A stretch of 48,251 nt of DNA from Aeropyrum sp. (GCA_015521685.1 WANT01000061.1:1-48251); one strand, 5' to 3'; shown: positions 26,428 through 35,274, counted from the first letter of the stretch. A program made the numbers and translations. Notes: generated from the letters alone by a model not told the origin.

Positions 26428-27426
26428 TCACTCCTCGTACAGCCAACACGCAGCCTTGTGGTGATCGCTGTACTCTTTGAGCGGGGGCTTCTCCACCCTG
26501 CATCTGTCGAAGGCTTTGGGGCAGCGTGGGTGGAACCTGCAGCCCGGTGGAGGCTTTACTAGGTTTGGCACCGTGCCAGGGATGTGTTCGAGCTTCTCTA
26601 TCCTTCTTGTAGGGTTGGGAACTGCCCTTATTAGGGCTTGAGTATATGGGTGCAGCGGTTTTTCGAACAGCTCTTCCACGGGAGCTTCCTCAACTATGTT
26701 TCCAGCGTACATCACAGCTACCCTATCGCAGTACTCGGCTACTAGGCCTAGATTGTGGGTTATGAGCAGCAGGGTTAGGCCTCTCTCCCTCTTTAGATCT
26801 AGCAATAGGTCCATGAGCTGGGCCTGTATTGTGACGTCGAGGGCTGTAGTAGGCTCATCAGCTATCAGGAGCTTAGGATTGTTTGAGAGGGATATTCCTA
26901 TGACACCCCTTTGCTTCATACCGCCACTAAGCTCGTGCGGGTAGCTTGAGGCCCTCTTTTCTGGGTCTGGCATGAGTACGGTTCTCAGGACCTCGACTGC
27001 CCTCCTCATACCCTCCTTGACGGACTTGACTCTCTTGTGGGCCAGCATAGTCTCCCCCACCTGATAGCCTAGTACATAGAGCGGGTCGAGGGCTGCAGAC
27101 GGGTCTTGGAATATGTATGATATCTCCTCTCCTCTTAGCCTCCTGAGCTCGCTTTCGCTGAGCTGCATTATGTTGACCCTCTTTCCAGGCTCTGGATAGT
27201 AGTATATCTCTCCGCTTACTATCCTACCGGGAGGGTAGATCAACCTCGTTATAGCCCTGCTGGTAACGGATTTGCCGCAGCCTGTCTCGCCTACTAGGCA
27301 GTAAGTTTCTCCTCGGCATATTTTGAATGACACTCCATCAATCGCCTTAACTACGCCGGCGTAGGTGTAGAAGTATACCCTCAGATCCTTAACCTCAACT
27401 ATGGGGTCGCACTCCACCTCAATCAC
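26428..27426 (-). CDS. dppD: Peptide ABC transporter ATP-binding protein (OppD/DppD)
   Basis: This is the partner ATPase of the same importer. Visible motifs are Walker A GETGCGKSV, signature LSGGMKQRGVIGISLSNNP and Walker B LLIADEPTTALDVTIQAQ. The C-terminal PGCRFHPRCPKAFDRC block is the cysteine-rich OppD/F extension. Gln/Arg in the signature region (MKQRG) is the usual DppD variant. The GTG/ATG start overlaps the end of dppC by 4 nt. The pair of distinct ATPases is normal for this transporter class. Confidence 0.92.
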   Translation of the reverse strand: MIEVECDPIVEVKDLRVYFYTYAGVVKAIDGVSFKICRGETYCLVGETGCGKSVTSRAITRLIYPPGRIVSGEIYYYPEPGKRVNIMQLSESELRRLRGEEISYIFQDPSAALDPLYVLGYQVGETMLAHKRVKSVKEGMRRAVEVLRTVLMPDPEKRASSYPHELSGGMKQRGVIGISLSNNPKLLIADEPTTALDVTIQAQLMDLLLDLKRERGLTLLLITHNLGLVAEYCDRVAVMYAGNIVEEAPVEELFEKPLHPYTQALIRAVPNPTRRIEKLEHIPGTVPNLVKPPPGCRFHPRCPKAFDRCRVEKPPLKEYSDHHKAACWLYEE

Positions 27427-28589
27427 CTACCCTTAACCTTGAACTCTATCCTCCTTCTGGTCCTGGGATCCATGATATCCCTCAGCGCATCCCCTAGAAG
27501 GTTGAATCCAAGTACGGTTAGTAGTATTGCTAGCCCCGGGAAGAAGACTAGCCACCAAGCGTTGGGGAAGTACTGGGCTCCGTCGTAGATAATCCTGCCC
27601 CAATCTGCTATTGGAGGCACTGCTCCGAGGCCGAGGAAGCTGAGGCCAGCCTCGACTAGTATGACTGCTCCGAAGTCTAGAGTTAGATAGACTAGTACAG
27701 GGCCTAGTATGTTGGGTAGTATGTGGCCGATTAGTATTGAATGGGTTGGTATGCCTAGTGCGCGGGCGGCCTCTACGTAGGTGTTCTCCCTGGCGGAGAG
27801 CACCATTCCCCTCACGAGCCTAGCGTAGACTGGCCACCATACTATCCATAACGCTATGACCACCACCACAAGCCTGACCATGGGTAGAGCGTCGTCTGGG
27901 TTGAGCGCGAATAGCCTTAGAAGGCTGTTGAGTAGGAACTCGTTGTTTATTATTATTGGGTCGAGCCTGCTTGGGAGGACAGCGGATAATGCTATAGCCA
28001 GTATTAGGCCTGGGAATGCTAGGAAGACGTCGACGATCCTCATTATAACCTCGTCTACAAATCCGCCTCTATACCCGGCGAAGAGGCCCAAGAGAATGCC
28101 TATCCACGGGCCTACTATCATAACTAGAAGTACCACTATGAAGCTTGTCCTTGCACCGTATAGAATCCTACTCAGTAGGTCTCTGCCATACTCATCAGCC
28201 CCCAACCAGAGCTTGTAAGTCCCTGGCTCGACGCCGAGTTGTGTGCATATTGCATCCTCCTCCACGACGACAACCGTTCCGGGAGGGGCTAGCCTGACCT
28301 CGTCGAAGTCTGTCACGCAGTAGATTAGCTGGTCGTTGTAGCCTAGAGGCGCTAGGGTAGGGCCGAGTATTGCGACTATGATGAACGCCAGTACCAGAAC
28401 GACTCCTAGGAGGCCTATCGGGCTGCGGTTTAGAGCGTAGAGTGTTAGCTTTAGCTCGTCGAGCCTTGCCCTATTTCTCTCCTTCCACCCAGATAGGAAT
28501 AGGTCTATCAGTGAGGCTAGCCCATCCACTAAAGCGTCTGCCAGCCTGTCCAGAAGCTTCTTCTCGTAGACCTCTCCATCTCCCGACAT
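27423..28589 (-). CDS. dppC: Peptide ABC transporter permease (OppC/DppC)
   Basis: This is a membrane permease with the N-terminal OppC extension (NRSPIGLLGVVLVLAFIIVAILGP) and the EAA loop EAARALGIPTHSILIGHILPN. GADEYGRDLLSRILYGARTS is the standard start of the permease domain. At 388 residues it is longer than the usual 280-300. The extra length sits in an external loop around residues 80-130 with two cysteines, and in a second insertion after the LSAVLPS helix (about residues 205-240). These loops may contact the unusual binding protein. Confidence 0.92.
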   Translation of the reverse strand: MSGDGEVYEKKLLDRLADALVDGLASLIDLFLSGWKERNRARLDELKLTLYALNRSPIGLLGVVLVLAFIIVAILGPTLAPLGYNDQLIYCVTDFDEVRLAPPGTVVVVEEDAICTQLGVEPGTYKLWLGADEYGRDLLSRILYGARTSFIVVLLVMIVGPWIGILLGLFAGYRGGFVDEVIMRIVDVFLAFPGLILAIALSAVLPSRLDPIIINNEFLLNSLLRLFALNPDDALPMVRLVVVVIALWIVWWPVYARLVRGMVLSARENTYVEAARALGIPTHSILIGHILPNILGPVLVYLTLDFGAVILVEAGLSFLGLGAVPPIADWGRIIYDGAQYFPNAWWLVFFPGLAILLTVLGFNLLGDALRDIMDPRTRRRIEFKVKGR

Positions 28590-28590
28590 T

Positions 28591-29589
28591 TCAATACCTC
28601 ACCCTTGGGTCTATTATGGCGTATGTAATGTCGACTATCAGGTTGACAACTAGGTAGATTATGCCGACGAATAGGACCCCTCCCATAAGGCCCAGGTAAT
28701 CGTAGTTGTTTATGGAATCTAGGAGGAACTTGCCTATGCCCGGGAGACCGAATATAGTCTCCGTGATAGGTGCCCCAGTCAGTAGTGCTCCGAATATCAG
28801 CCCTAGAACTGTTATCACGGGTATAAATGAATTCCTGAGTATGTGGCGGTACTTCCACGAGGGAGGTAGGCCTCTGGCATCCATGAACTCAACGTAGTCG
28901 CCGCTCATGGCATCTAGAAAGCTGTTCCTGACAAGACGTGCAACAAACCCTATGCTTGGGTATGCTAGAGTGAAGGCTGGTATGGTGTATCTCTTGAGAA
29001 CGTCCACAAGGGTTCCGAAGTCCAGCATTATTATTGAGTCTATAAGTGGTATCCCTGTTATAGAGTAGGGAGGTTCTGGCGTCCCCGCGAGCGTTATTAT
29101 CCTGTATTTAGTAAAGAAGAAGAATATCAACAAGTATGCTAGCCAGAATATCGGTACAGATAGGCCAACTAGAGCCATTATCCTTATGACCGCGTCGATT
29201 ATAGTGTCCCTCTTTAGGGCCGAGATTATACCCAGTGGTATGCCTAGTATGATTATAAATATGAATGCGAGTAGGGTTAGCTGGATTGTGACTGGAAGGC
29301 GCTCCATGATCATGTCCCACACGTAGTTGCTTGTAACAGGGCTGATCATCGTGTTTGTGAGGAGCTTGTACATGAAGAAGAAGTATTGTTCCCAGAGAGG
29401 CCTGTCTAACCTGTACTCCCTTATGATCTGTTCTACGACCTCTGGGCTCGCCTTCTCTCCTCCAGCCCACAGTTTCGCAGGGTTTCCAGGTACTACTGTG
29501 GCTATGAGGAATGTCATGAAGGTGACTCCTATTAGTGTAGGGATGAATGTTGCTAGCCTCCTGACCAGGAACCGCGATAGATTTGCCAC
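28591..29589 (-). CDS. dppB: Peptide ABC transporter permease (OppB/DppB)
   Basis: This permease pairs with DppC. The N-terminal FLVRRLATFIPTLIGVTFMTF helix, PGNPAKLWAG and YRLDRPLWEQYFFF segments are family hallmarks. The EAA-like loop is the MDARGLPPSWKYRHILRNSFIPV region. Six helices are predicted in 332 residues. It starts with GTG. It is separated from the binding-protein gene upstream by 228 nt of AT-rich DNA, so it may be transcribed from its own promoter at a lower level. Confidence 0.92.
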   Translation of the reverse strand: MANLSRFLVRRLATFIPTLIGVTFMTFLIATVVPGNPAKLWAGGEKASPEVVEQIIREYRLDRPLWEQYFFFMYKLLTNTMISPVTSNYVWDMIMERLPVTIQLTLLAFIFIIILGIPLGIISALKRDTIIDAVIRIMALVGLSVPIFWLAYLLIFFFFTKYRIITLAGTPEPPYSITGIPLIDSIIMLDFGTLVDVLKRYTIPAFTLAYPSIGFVARLVRNSFLDAMSGDYVEFMDARGLPPSWKYRHILRNSFIPVITVLGLIFGALLTGAPITETIFGLPGIGKFLLDSINNYDYLGLMGGVLFVGIIYLVVNLIVDITYAIIDPRVRY

Positions 29590-29817
29590 CTAATTGCCAC
29601 CCTTGTAACCTTTTGATAATAATGCTATACATTCTGGGCTATAAGTTTTTATCAGGCGCTGTGTTTATAGTTTTTGATGTGTTTGTGAAGAATATATTTT
29701 AATGAGATTTAAATAATATTTATAGACAATATTCTATGTAGAAATAAGTTGTAAAAAGTATTTTGAAATTTATTTTATAAAAAAGATTGTTGCACGCTAG
29801 TTACTTATTCCGATATA
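29590..29817 (-). promoter_or_regulatory. AT-rich gap between binding protein and permease genes
   Basis: This stretch is far more AT-rich than the window average. On the minus strand it begins with a T6 run (29779-29784), a plausible terminator 34 nt after the binding-protein stop. It then holds several TATA-like elements (29700-29745 region) that could serve the permease-ATPase genes. No open frame or stable hairpin was seen. Confidence 0.45.
29776..29786 (-). terminator. T-run terminator after the peptide-binding protein gene
   Basis: The minus strand carries TTTTTT 34 nt after the stop at 29818. Archaeal polymerase terminates at such T-runs. Partial termination here would leave the binding protein more abundant than the permease. 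Confidence 0.4.
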
Positions 29818-32079
29818 TTATCCTTTGAAGAAGTCTTTAACGGAGTCTACAGAGTCGAACTGCTGCGTCTCCAGTACCTTGAACTTGGTTCCTCCATACA
29901 TCAAGGGGCCTGCGTAGTTGTCGGGGTCGATGTAGTCTGGAGCCCAGCCTACAATCCAGACGTCGAAGTCTCCCTTCTCAGTCCTGTCTAGTAGGGTCGG
30001 CCACTCGAGCGGTTCTACGACGACGTTGAAGCCCAGGTTGCCCCATATGGTTTTCAGCATGTTGGCTATCTTCTCTCTCTGGGTGTTGCCCTTATTGTAC
30101 CAGATCTTTATGGTGTAGTCTGATGGGTTTATGCCGCTCTCGCTTATCAGCTGTCTCGCCTTGTTGAGGTCGAAGGTGTACTTCACTACTATATCGTCGT
30201 TGTGTCCTGGGAAGCCTGCCGGGAGCACGCCATAGAGCCTCTCGATGTATCCGGCGTAGACGCTCGTCTGTATCTGGTCGAATGGAATGGCGTACATTAG
30301 CGCTTGCCTTACTAGGACGTTGTTGAATGGTTCTTTGAGTGCGTTGGGGACTATGAACACTATTGTGGGTGACAGGCCCTTCTCCTCCACGATTATCGTA
30401 TAGTCGGTGCCCGGCATCTGGTAGCCGCTAACGTCCTCCAGCCTGTCTAGTGGTATGGCTCCAGTGTCGGCCTGCCCGCTCTTCAGCGTCTCTATCCTAG
30501 CTACCGCATCGTCGTTTATTAGGAAGATTGCCCGCTCGTGCTGGGGCTTATCCTCTCCGAACATCTCCTGCCAGAGCGCCTTATTCCAGTAGTACGGGTT
30601 ATACTCTAGCACTATGTAACTCTGCTCCTTGTACTCCTTGATGTAGTATGGGCCTGTGGCTATGGGTTTCTGATGTAGTAGTATGTGGCTCGGGTCGTTC
30701 TCCCCAGTGCCTATGTAAGCCTCCCACGCGGCGGGGTTCTTTCCATAGTCGGACGCCTCAAGAGCCTCTTCATACTTGCCCTGGAGTTCCTCGACGTTGT
30801 CGAAGACATACTTCATCGGGATAACGCTCGTGAACGGGTCGGCAAATATACTCAGTATGGGAGCGTATGGGTAGTAGAGCTTTATCTTAACTACTCCAGC
30901 GGTCTCCCCATCGTAGCCGAAGACCTGTAATAGCTCCTGGAGGCTCTTGACCTCTCCGGAGAAGTCGCCGTAGGATGCATATATCCCTCCACCACTCAAC
31001 AGCTGGTCGAACTCCTCCTCACTCAATACCATGCTGTTGTTTACATCGACGAACTCTGTTATCATCCAGCTCGGGTCTAGGCCTAGCCTATTTATCCTCC
31101 AGATGGTGAAGAGTATGTCAAGAGCGCTTATCTCGTAGGTCTTATCGTTCCAGTTATCATAGGCCACGACTCCGCCTCTAATCACGAAGTACCACTCAGT
31201 CGAGTCCTCGTTGCTAGCCCAGGCTACAGCTAGCTCGGGTATCAGGTTCTTTGTGTCGTCCTTCCAGAAAGTTACGAGTGTCTGACCTATGTTATGCCAT
31301 ATATGCCATCCGAAGGTCTCGTAGTTGGCTGCGGGGTCGAATGTGGAGGGCCATCCGAAGGTGACGTCCACCCATGTGTTTGGCCCGTTCTGGTAGCCTC
31401 CAAAGCCCAGGTCTACTACTGGGGCGTCGCTGTCCTCAGTTATTAGGTCGAATCTAATGTCGAGGGTGGGATGGTAGTAAAGGCCTTCGACCCAGCTCCA
31501 ATACACGAACACTACCTTATACTGTCCAAGCCACCACAGTGGGAGTTCTTGGTTGCTAAGCTTGTATACAGCCTCGTAGATCTGCTCCCTAACGAAGGGA
31601 TCCGCTATCTTCCTGCCAGCCAGTATGAGAGCATCAGCGTACTCGTTCCTATAGAAGGAGGGGCTGGTGTCTACGAAGGCAACCGACTCCTCTAGCGGCT
31701 TGGTGTTCTCCTCGTCAACACTGAACTTGACCGCTATTATGGGCTTGCCCTTATTGTCGAAGTCCGGTACCGAAGCGCCCTCAGGGCCGACGACCACGAA
31801 GGCCTGACTTGTCTCTATCACTAGGGCTTCGGGCCCTTCCATCTCTGGGGTTGTCTCCTCCGCGGGTGTGGTTTCAGTCTCCTCCTCAGTTTCGGTTGGG
31901 GTTTCTGTCTTTTCAGGTGTTGTTTCTTCTTCTACGGGTGTGCCTGTCTCGGCTGGTGTGGTTGTCTCCTCAACTGGGGCCTCCTCCCTTGCTGCTAGGA
32001 AGAAGACCGCAGCTATCAGCACTATGATGACTATCGCAGCCCCGACTAGTAGCCGCCTGTTCTCTAGAGCCATGTGCAT
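29818..32079 (-). CDS. dppA: Peptide-binding protein (SBP family 5), apparently circularly permuted
   Basis: This extracellular solute-binding protein has an N-terminal anchor helix (about residues 10-30) without a lipobox Cys and a Thr/Glu/Pro-rich linker (33-82). The order of the fold is abnormal. Residues 140-212 (SFYRNEYADAL, VREQIYEAVYKLSNQELPLWWL, YYHPTL) match the usual C-terminal end of the family. Residues 222-753 start with the usual N-terminal part (STFDPAANYE, IPELAVAWASNEDS) and stop at DPDNYAGPLMYGG, exactly where the tail should follow. The length of 753 includes the extra linker. The second ATG (32073) has better RBS spacing. Confidence 0.88.
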   Translation of the reverse strand: MHMALENRRLLVGAAIVIIVLIAAVFFLAAREEAPVEETTTPAETGTPVEEETTPEKTETPTETEEETETTPAEETTPEMEGPEALVIETSQAFVVVGPEGASVPDFDNKGKPIIAVKFSVDEENTKPLEESVAFVDTSPSFYRNEYADALILAGRKIADPFVREQIYEAVYKLSNQELPLWWLGQYKVVFVYWSWVEGLYYHPTLDIRFDLITEDSDAPVVDLGFGGYQNGPNTWVDVTFGWPSTFDPAANYETFGWHIWHNIGQTLVTFWKDDTKNLIPELAVAWASNEDSTEWYFVIRGGVVAYDNWNDKTYEISALDILFTIWRINRLGLDPSWMITEFVDVNNSMVLSEEEFDQLLSGGGIYASYGDFSGEVKSLQELLQVFGYDGETAGVVKIKLYYPYAPILSIFADPFTSVIPMKYVFDNVEELQGKYEEALEASDYGKNPAAWEAYIGTGENDPSHILLHQKPIATGPYYIKEYKEQSYIVLEYNPYYWNKALWQEMFGEDKPQHERAIFLINDDAVARIETLKSGQADTGAIPLDRLEDVSGYQMPGTDYTIIVEEKGLSPTIVFIVPNALKEPFNNVLVRQALMYAIPFDQIQTSVYAGYIERLYGVLPAGFPGHNDDIVVKYTFDLNKARQLISESGINPSDYTIKIWYNKGNTQREKIANMLKTIWGNLGFNVVVEPLEWPTLLDRTEKGDFDVWIVGWAPDYIDPDNYAGPLMYGGTKFKVLETQQFDSVDSVKDFFKG

Positions 32080-32262
32080 GCACCTTCAGTCTCGGAATTG
32101 GGGTCATATAACTTGAGATATGTATCTTAAGCATATATAATCTTTCCCGAAGTTTGAAACACCAGAAACTATTGCCCAACTATTTAAATAATCATTACCC
32201 TGTCCGAGAGCTAACGTACATCAACGACCTCCCAACACCATGAACATATCGGTGGAGGTGTT
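32080..32262. promoter_or_regulatory. Divergent promoter region, binding protein and DUF1028 gene
   Basis: Two TATA elements are visible. On the minus strand TTATATATGC (32131-32140) would start the binding-protein transcript near 32110. On the plus strand TATTTAAATA (32181-32190) would start the DUF1028 transcript near 32212. A GGAGGTG ribosome binding site lies just before the GTG at 32263. Confidence 0.55.
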
Positions 32263-33138
32263 GTGACCTTCTCTATAGTAGCTGTAGATCCGGAGACGGG
32301 AGAGATGGGAGTTGCTGTTGCATCGAAGTTCATAGCAGCGGGCTCGATAGTCCCTTGGGTGGAGCTGGGTGTCGGCGCTGTGGCCACACAGTCATGGGCT
32401 AATGTCAAGTTCGGGCCTGCAATATTGAGGCTCCTACAGCTGGGATACACTCCTGAGAGAGCCGTCAAGATGGTATTGTTAGAGGATCCGCGGAGGGAGT
32501 TGAGGCAGGTGGCAGCTGTAAACGCTAGGGGTGAGGTTTACGCCTTCACGGGTAAGGATTGCATTGAATATGCAGGCCATATAGTAGGCGAGGGCTTCTC
32601 AGTCCAAGGTAACATACTTGCTGGAAGAGAGGTTCTAGAGAGTATGGCTAGGGCCTTTGAGTCTACGAAGGGGGAGCTGGTGGACAAGCTGTTGGCCGCG
32701 CTTGTAGCGGGCGACCAGGCTGGTGGTGATAGGCGGGGTAGGGAGAGCGCAGCAATCATAGTCTATAAGCCGTGCGGCGGTTACGGCGGGTGCGATGAGG
32801 GCGTGGGCAAGTACGTTGACCTAAGGGTGGATCATCATCCAGATGCTGTGAACGAGCTTGTAAGGTATTTCAAAATATGGGAGTTGACAATACTCGAGAG
32901 GGAGGATCCTAGAGATGTTGTTAGGGTTGAAGACGTGGCTGAGGAACTACAGGTTGCTCTCAGAAAGCTCGGGTTCTATCGTGGTGAGGTTGATGGCAGG
33001 GCTTCGAATGAGCTAATAGAGGCGCTGGAGTCGTGGATGGCGGTGAATAACTTCGAGAACAAGATGAGGAAGGACGGGTATATATGGGGGAGTGTTTATA
33101 GGTTCCTTCTTGAGGAGGCTGGGAGAAGGGGTGAATAA
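32263..33138 (+). CDS. DUF1028 family protein with C-terminal PG-binding-like domain
   Basis: The N-terminal 210 residues are the DUF1028 domain, an Ntn-hydrolase-like fold (MTFSIVAVDPETGEMGVAVASK, AVATQSWANVKFGP, GDQAGGDRRGRESAA). The last 75 residues (VEDVAEELQVALRKLGFYRGEVDG and onward) look like the small helical peptidoglycan-binding-type domain often fused to DUF1028. Function in archaea is unknown; there is no peptidoglycan here, so the second domain must bind something else. The neighbouring peptide transporter raises the possibility of peptide or amide hydrolysis. The GTG start has a strong RBS. Confidence 0.85.
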   Translation: MTFSIVAVDPETGEMGVAVASKFIAAGSIVPWVELGVGAVATQSWANVKFGPAILRLLQLGYTPERAVKMVLLEDPRRELRQVAAVNARGEVYAFTGKDCIEYAGHIVGEGFSVQGNILAGREVLESMARAFESTKGELVDKLLAALVAGDQAGGDRRGRESAAIIVYKPCGGYGGCDEGVGKYVDLRVDHHPDAVNELVRYFKIWELTILEREDPRDVVRVEDVAEELQVALRKLGFYRGEVDGRASNELIEALESWMAVNNFENKMRKDGYIWGSVYRFLLEEAGRRGE

Positions 33139-33700
33139 GGCCGTAGAGCTGGATCTCTCAATACCATACCACCTTTTCAGGGTAGGTAGTAGGATTTACG
33201 GGTTCGACGCTGCATTCTGGAATGCCGTAGAAAGGAGCTTCAGGAAGGTGCTGCTTATAGTAAATTGGAATGATGTGAGGCAGTTCGAGCAGAGTTCGCA
33301 AACGGGGTGTAGGCTTAAGGTTAGAGTGGGACATGAAGAGGTTCTAAGAGACTTAGAGAAGATAGCGCTTAGGGACGCGGGGCCGGGATATATAGAGTTC
33401 CTGAAGATCAAGATCGAGTCACTATTGATCCCGATGTTGGGGAGGAAGGCTGAGGAGCTGGGGAGGGATCGAGTGGAGGCCATTCAGGCATCATTTATCG
33501 CTAGAAACATACTGTCAGAAGGGCGATTTTCCTATCTCAGTACCGCATACTCTAGTTTGAGAGTTAGGGAGAATGGAGGTCGATTCGAAACTCTAGGGCC
33601 TCAGTTAAAGAGCTATGAAAGCCTCTATAGGCTTGACCATGGCTTCAGGTCGGGAGTGAGGAGAGCTATAGCCGAGTGTATTATGCATAACCGCAAATAG
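33131..33700 (+). CDS. Hypothetical protein, overlapping the DUF1028 gene
   Basis: I do not recognise this 189-residue protein. The frame is open from 33092, but GTG 33131 (8 nt overlap with the DUF1028 gene, GGAG upstream) is the sensible start. It is soluble, has no signal peptide or cysteine cluster, and is mixed alpha/beta. A central helical stretch (VLRDLEKIALRDAG, FLKIKIESLLIPMLGRKAEELGRDRVEAIQASFIAR) is followed by a basic C-terminus. Overlap with its neighbour suggests co-translation and a shared role. Confidence 0.6.
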   Translation: MNKAVELDLSIPYHLFRVGSRIYGFDAAFWNAVERSFRKVLLIVNWNDVRQFEQSSQTGCRLKVRVGHEEVLRDLEKIALRDAGPGYIEFLKIKIESLLIPMLGRKAEELGRDRVEAIQASFIARNILSEGRFSYLSTAYSSLRVRENGGRFETLGPQLKSYESLYRLDHGFRSGVRRAIAECIMHNRK

Positions 33701-33720
33701 ACGTAGCATCTATTCTCAGC

Positions 33721-33742
33721 CCGCTAAACCATTGTTTGGCGG
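33721..33742. terminator. Hairpin between convergent genes
   Basis: CCGCTAAA-CCATTG-TTTGGCGG forms an 8-bp stem (one G-T pair) with a 6-nt loop in the 107-nt gap between the hypothetical gene and gdhA. It may act as a two-sided terminator or transcript-end stabiliser. No strong T-run follows on either strand. Confidence 0.4.
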
Positions 33743-33807
33743 TAGGATTCTTAGTATAGACGAGAAAAGGAGATAGCACTATCGACTTTCATAGAGGGCT
33801 ATATAAA

Positions 33808-35082
33808 TTATATCCAGCCTCTAAGCTTCATAGCCTTAACCACCCTTTCTACGGCTATCATGTAGGCAGCGTCGCGGAGGTTATTCCTCCCCTGCTCAAG
33901 CTTCTTCTCCCACGTCTCGATTACTACCCGAGTGTTTTCCACCATTTTCTGTTCTAGCTTACTGAGAGCCTCCTCATCGGTTATCCAGCCTCCCATGCGG
34001 TTGTTTACCCATTCTATGTGGCTCATGATGACTCCCCCTGCATTGGCCAGAATATCTGGAAGGACGACAACGCCTTTTTCGGTCAGTATTTTCTCGGCCT
34101 TTGTGGTTGTAGGCCCGTTCGCCCCCTCCGATATAATCTTGGCCTTAATTCTTCCGGCGTTGTCTTCTGTAATAACCTCCTCTATCGCTGCCGGGACCAG
34201 TATGTCCACTGGAAGCTCTAGGACCTCCATAGTCGAGACCTTCTTTCCTCCGGGATAGTTAGCGACCGTCCCCGTCTCCCTCTTAACCTTAAGTGCATGG
34301 TCGGGGTCGACGCCCTCAGGCATGTAGACTCCTCCCCTGCTGTCGCTAACCGCAACTACTATTGCACCCATTTCTCTGAGGAACTTTGCTGCATAGTATC
34401 CTACGTTACCATAGCCTTGGACAGCGACAGTCTTTCCCTCTATCCCTCCGAGAAACTTCTTCGCAGCCTCTCTAGTGGACACCGCCACACCGTAACCAGT
34501 GGATACTACTCTAGCCCTCAAGCCTCCAAGCTCGTATGGCTTCCCTGTAACCACGCCGAAGAACTGACCCCTAGTTACCTTACTATACTCGTCTAGAAAC
34601 CAAGCCATTACCTGGGGGTCTGTGTATACGTCTGGCGCCGGGATATCTCTGTCAACACCGACGATGTCGCTTATCGCCTCGAAATACTTCCTCGAGAGCT
34701 GCTCCAGTTCCCTAGCACTCATAACCTTTGGGTTAACCCTTATCCCGCCCTTACCACCACCATAAGGCAGACCTGCCAGGCTGTTCTTCCAAGTCATCCA
34801 CATGCTTAGGGCTATTACTTCATTCATTGTAACTGAGGGATGATACCTCACTCCCCCCTTATATGGTCCTAGAGCGCTGTTATGCTGGCTCCTCCACGCG
34901 AGGAAGGTCTTGACGCTTCCGTCATCCATCTTAACAGTAACCTTAACCTGTAGAACCCGCTCAGGGCTCGCCAGGACCTCGTATGTAGAGTCGTCTAGAC
35001 CCAGCAGGTCTATAGCCCTGCGGAGCTGGGATCTAGCCTCATCGAGAGGGTCGCTAGGGCGAGCTTCCAAGTCATCCACCAA
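33808..35082 (-). CDS. gdhA: Glutamate dehydrogenase
   Basis: This hexameric enzyme interconverts glutamate and 2-oxoglutarate plus ammonia. The family blocks are complete: SALGPYKGGVRYHPSVT, LPYGGGKGGI with the catalytic Lys, the dinucleotide-binding VQGYGNVGYYAAKFL, and PDILANAGGVIMSHIEW. The 424-residue length is standard for archaeal GDH. Coenzyme preference cannot be fixed from VSDSRGG after beta-2. It starts at TTG, apparently leaderless, with an inverted repeat near its promoter. Confidence 0.96.
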   Translation of the reverse strand: MVDDLEARPSDPLDEARSQLRRAIDLLGLDDSTYEVLASPERVLQVKVTVKMDDGSVKTFLAWRSQHNSALGPYKGGVRYHPSVTMNEVIALSMWMTWKNSLAGLPYGGGKGGIRVNPKVMSARELEQLSRKYFEAISDIVGVDRDIPAPDVYTDPQVMAWFLDEYSKVTRGQFFGVVTGKPYELGGLRARVVSTGYGVAVSTREAAKKFLGGIEGKTVAVQGYGNVGYYAAKFLREMGAIVVAVSDSRGGVYMPEGVDPDHALKVKRETGTVANYPGGKKVSTMEVLELPVDILVPAAIEEVITEDNAGRIKAKIISEGANGPTTTKAEKILTEKGVVVLPDILANAGGVIMSHIEWVNNRMGGWITDEEALSKLEQKMVENTRVVIETWEKKLEQGRNNLRDAAYMIAVERVVKAMKLRGWI

Positions 35083-35109
35083 TAAGTAGAGTCTAGTCTG
35101 GAGAGATAT

Positions 35110-35153
35110 TAGGGAACCCTATTAGGTCTGATAATTACTCCTCCCACAGGAGT
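35110..35153. promoter_or_regulatory. Two inverted repeats in the gdhA-prenyltransferase promoter region
   Basis: TAGGG-AA-CCCTA (35110-35121) overlaps the likely gdhA promoter on the minus strand (CCTAATATC). ACTCCT-CCCAC-AGGAGT (35137-35153) lies just upstream. Their position suggests operators for gdhA. A TATA box for the plus-strand gene is at 35207-35216 (TTTAAATTAC region). Confidence 0.35.
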
Positions 35154-35274
35154 CCCCCGGAAGGCTGATTGAGTGGTGTTTTCTTTAATGGATTCGGAAG
35201 TATTCCCTTTAAATTACAGTCTGTATTATAAGGATCTAGTATTGATAATAGGTTAGGAGGGGTAAGGCTTAGAA

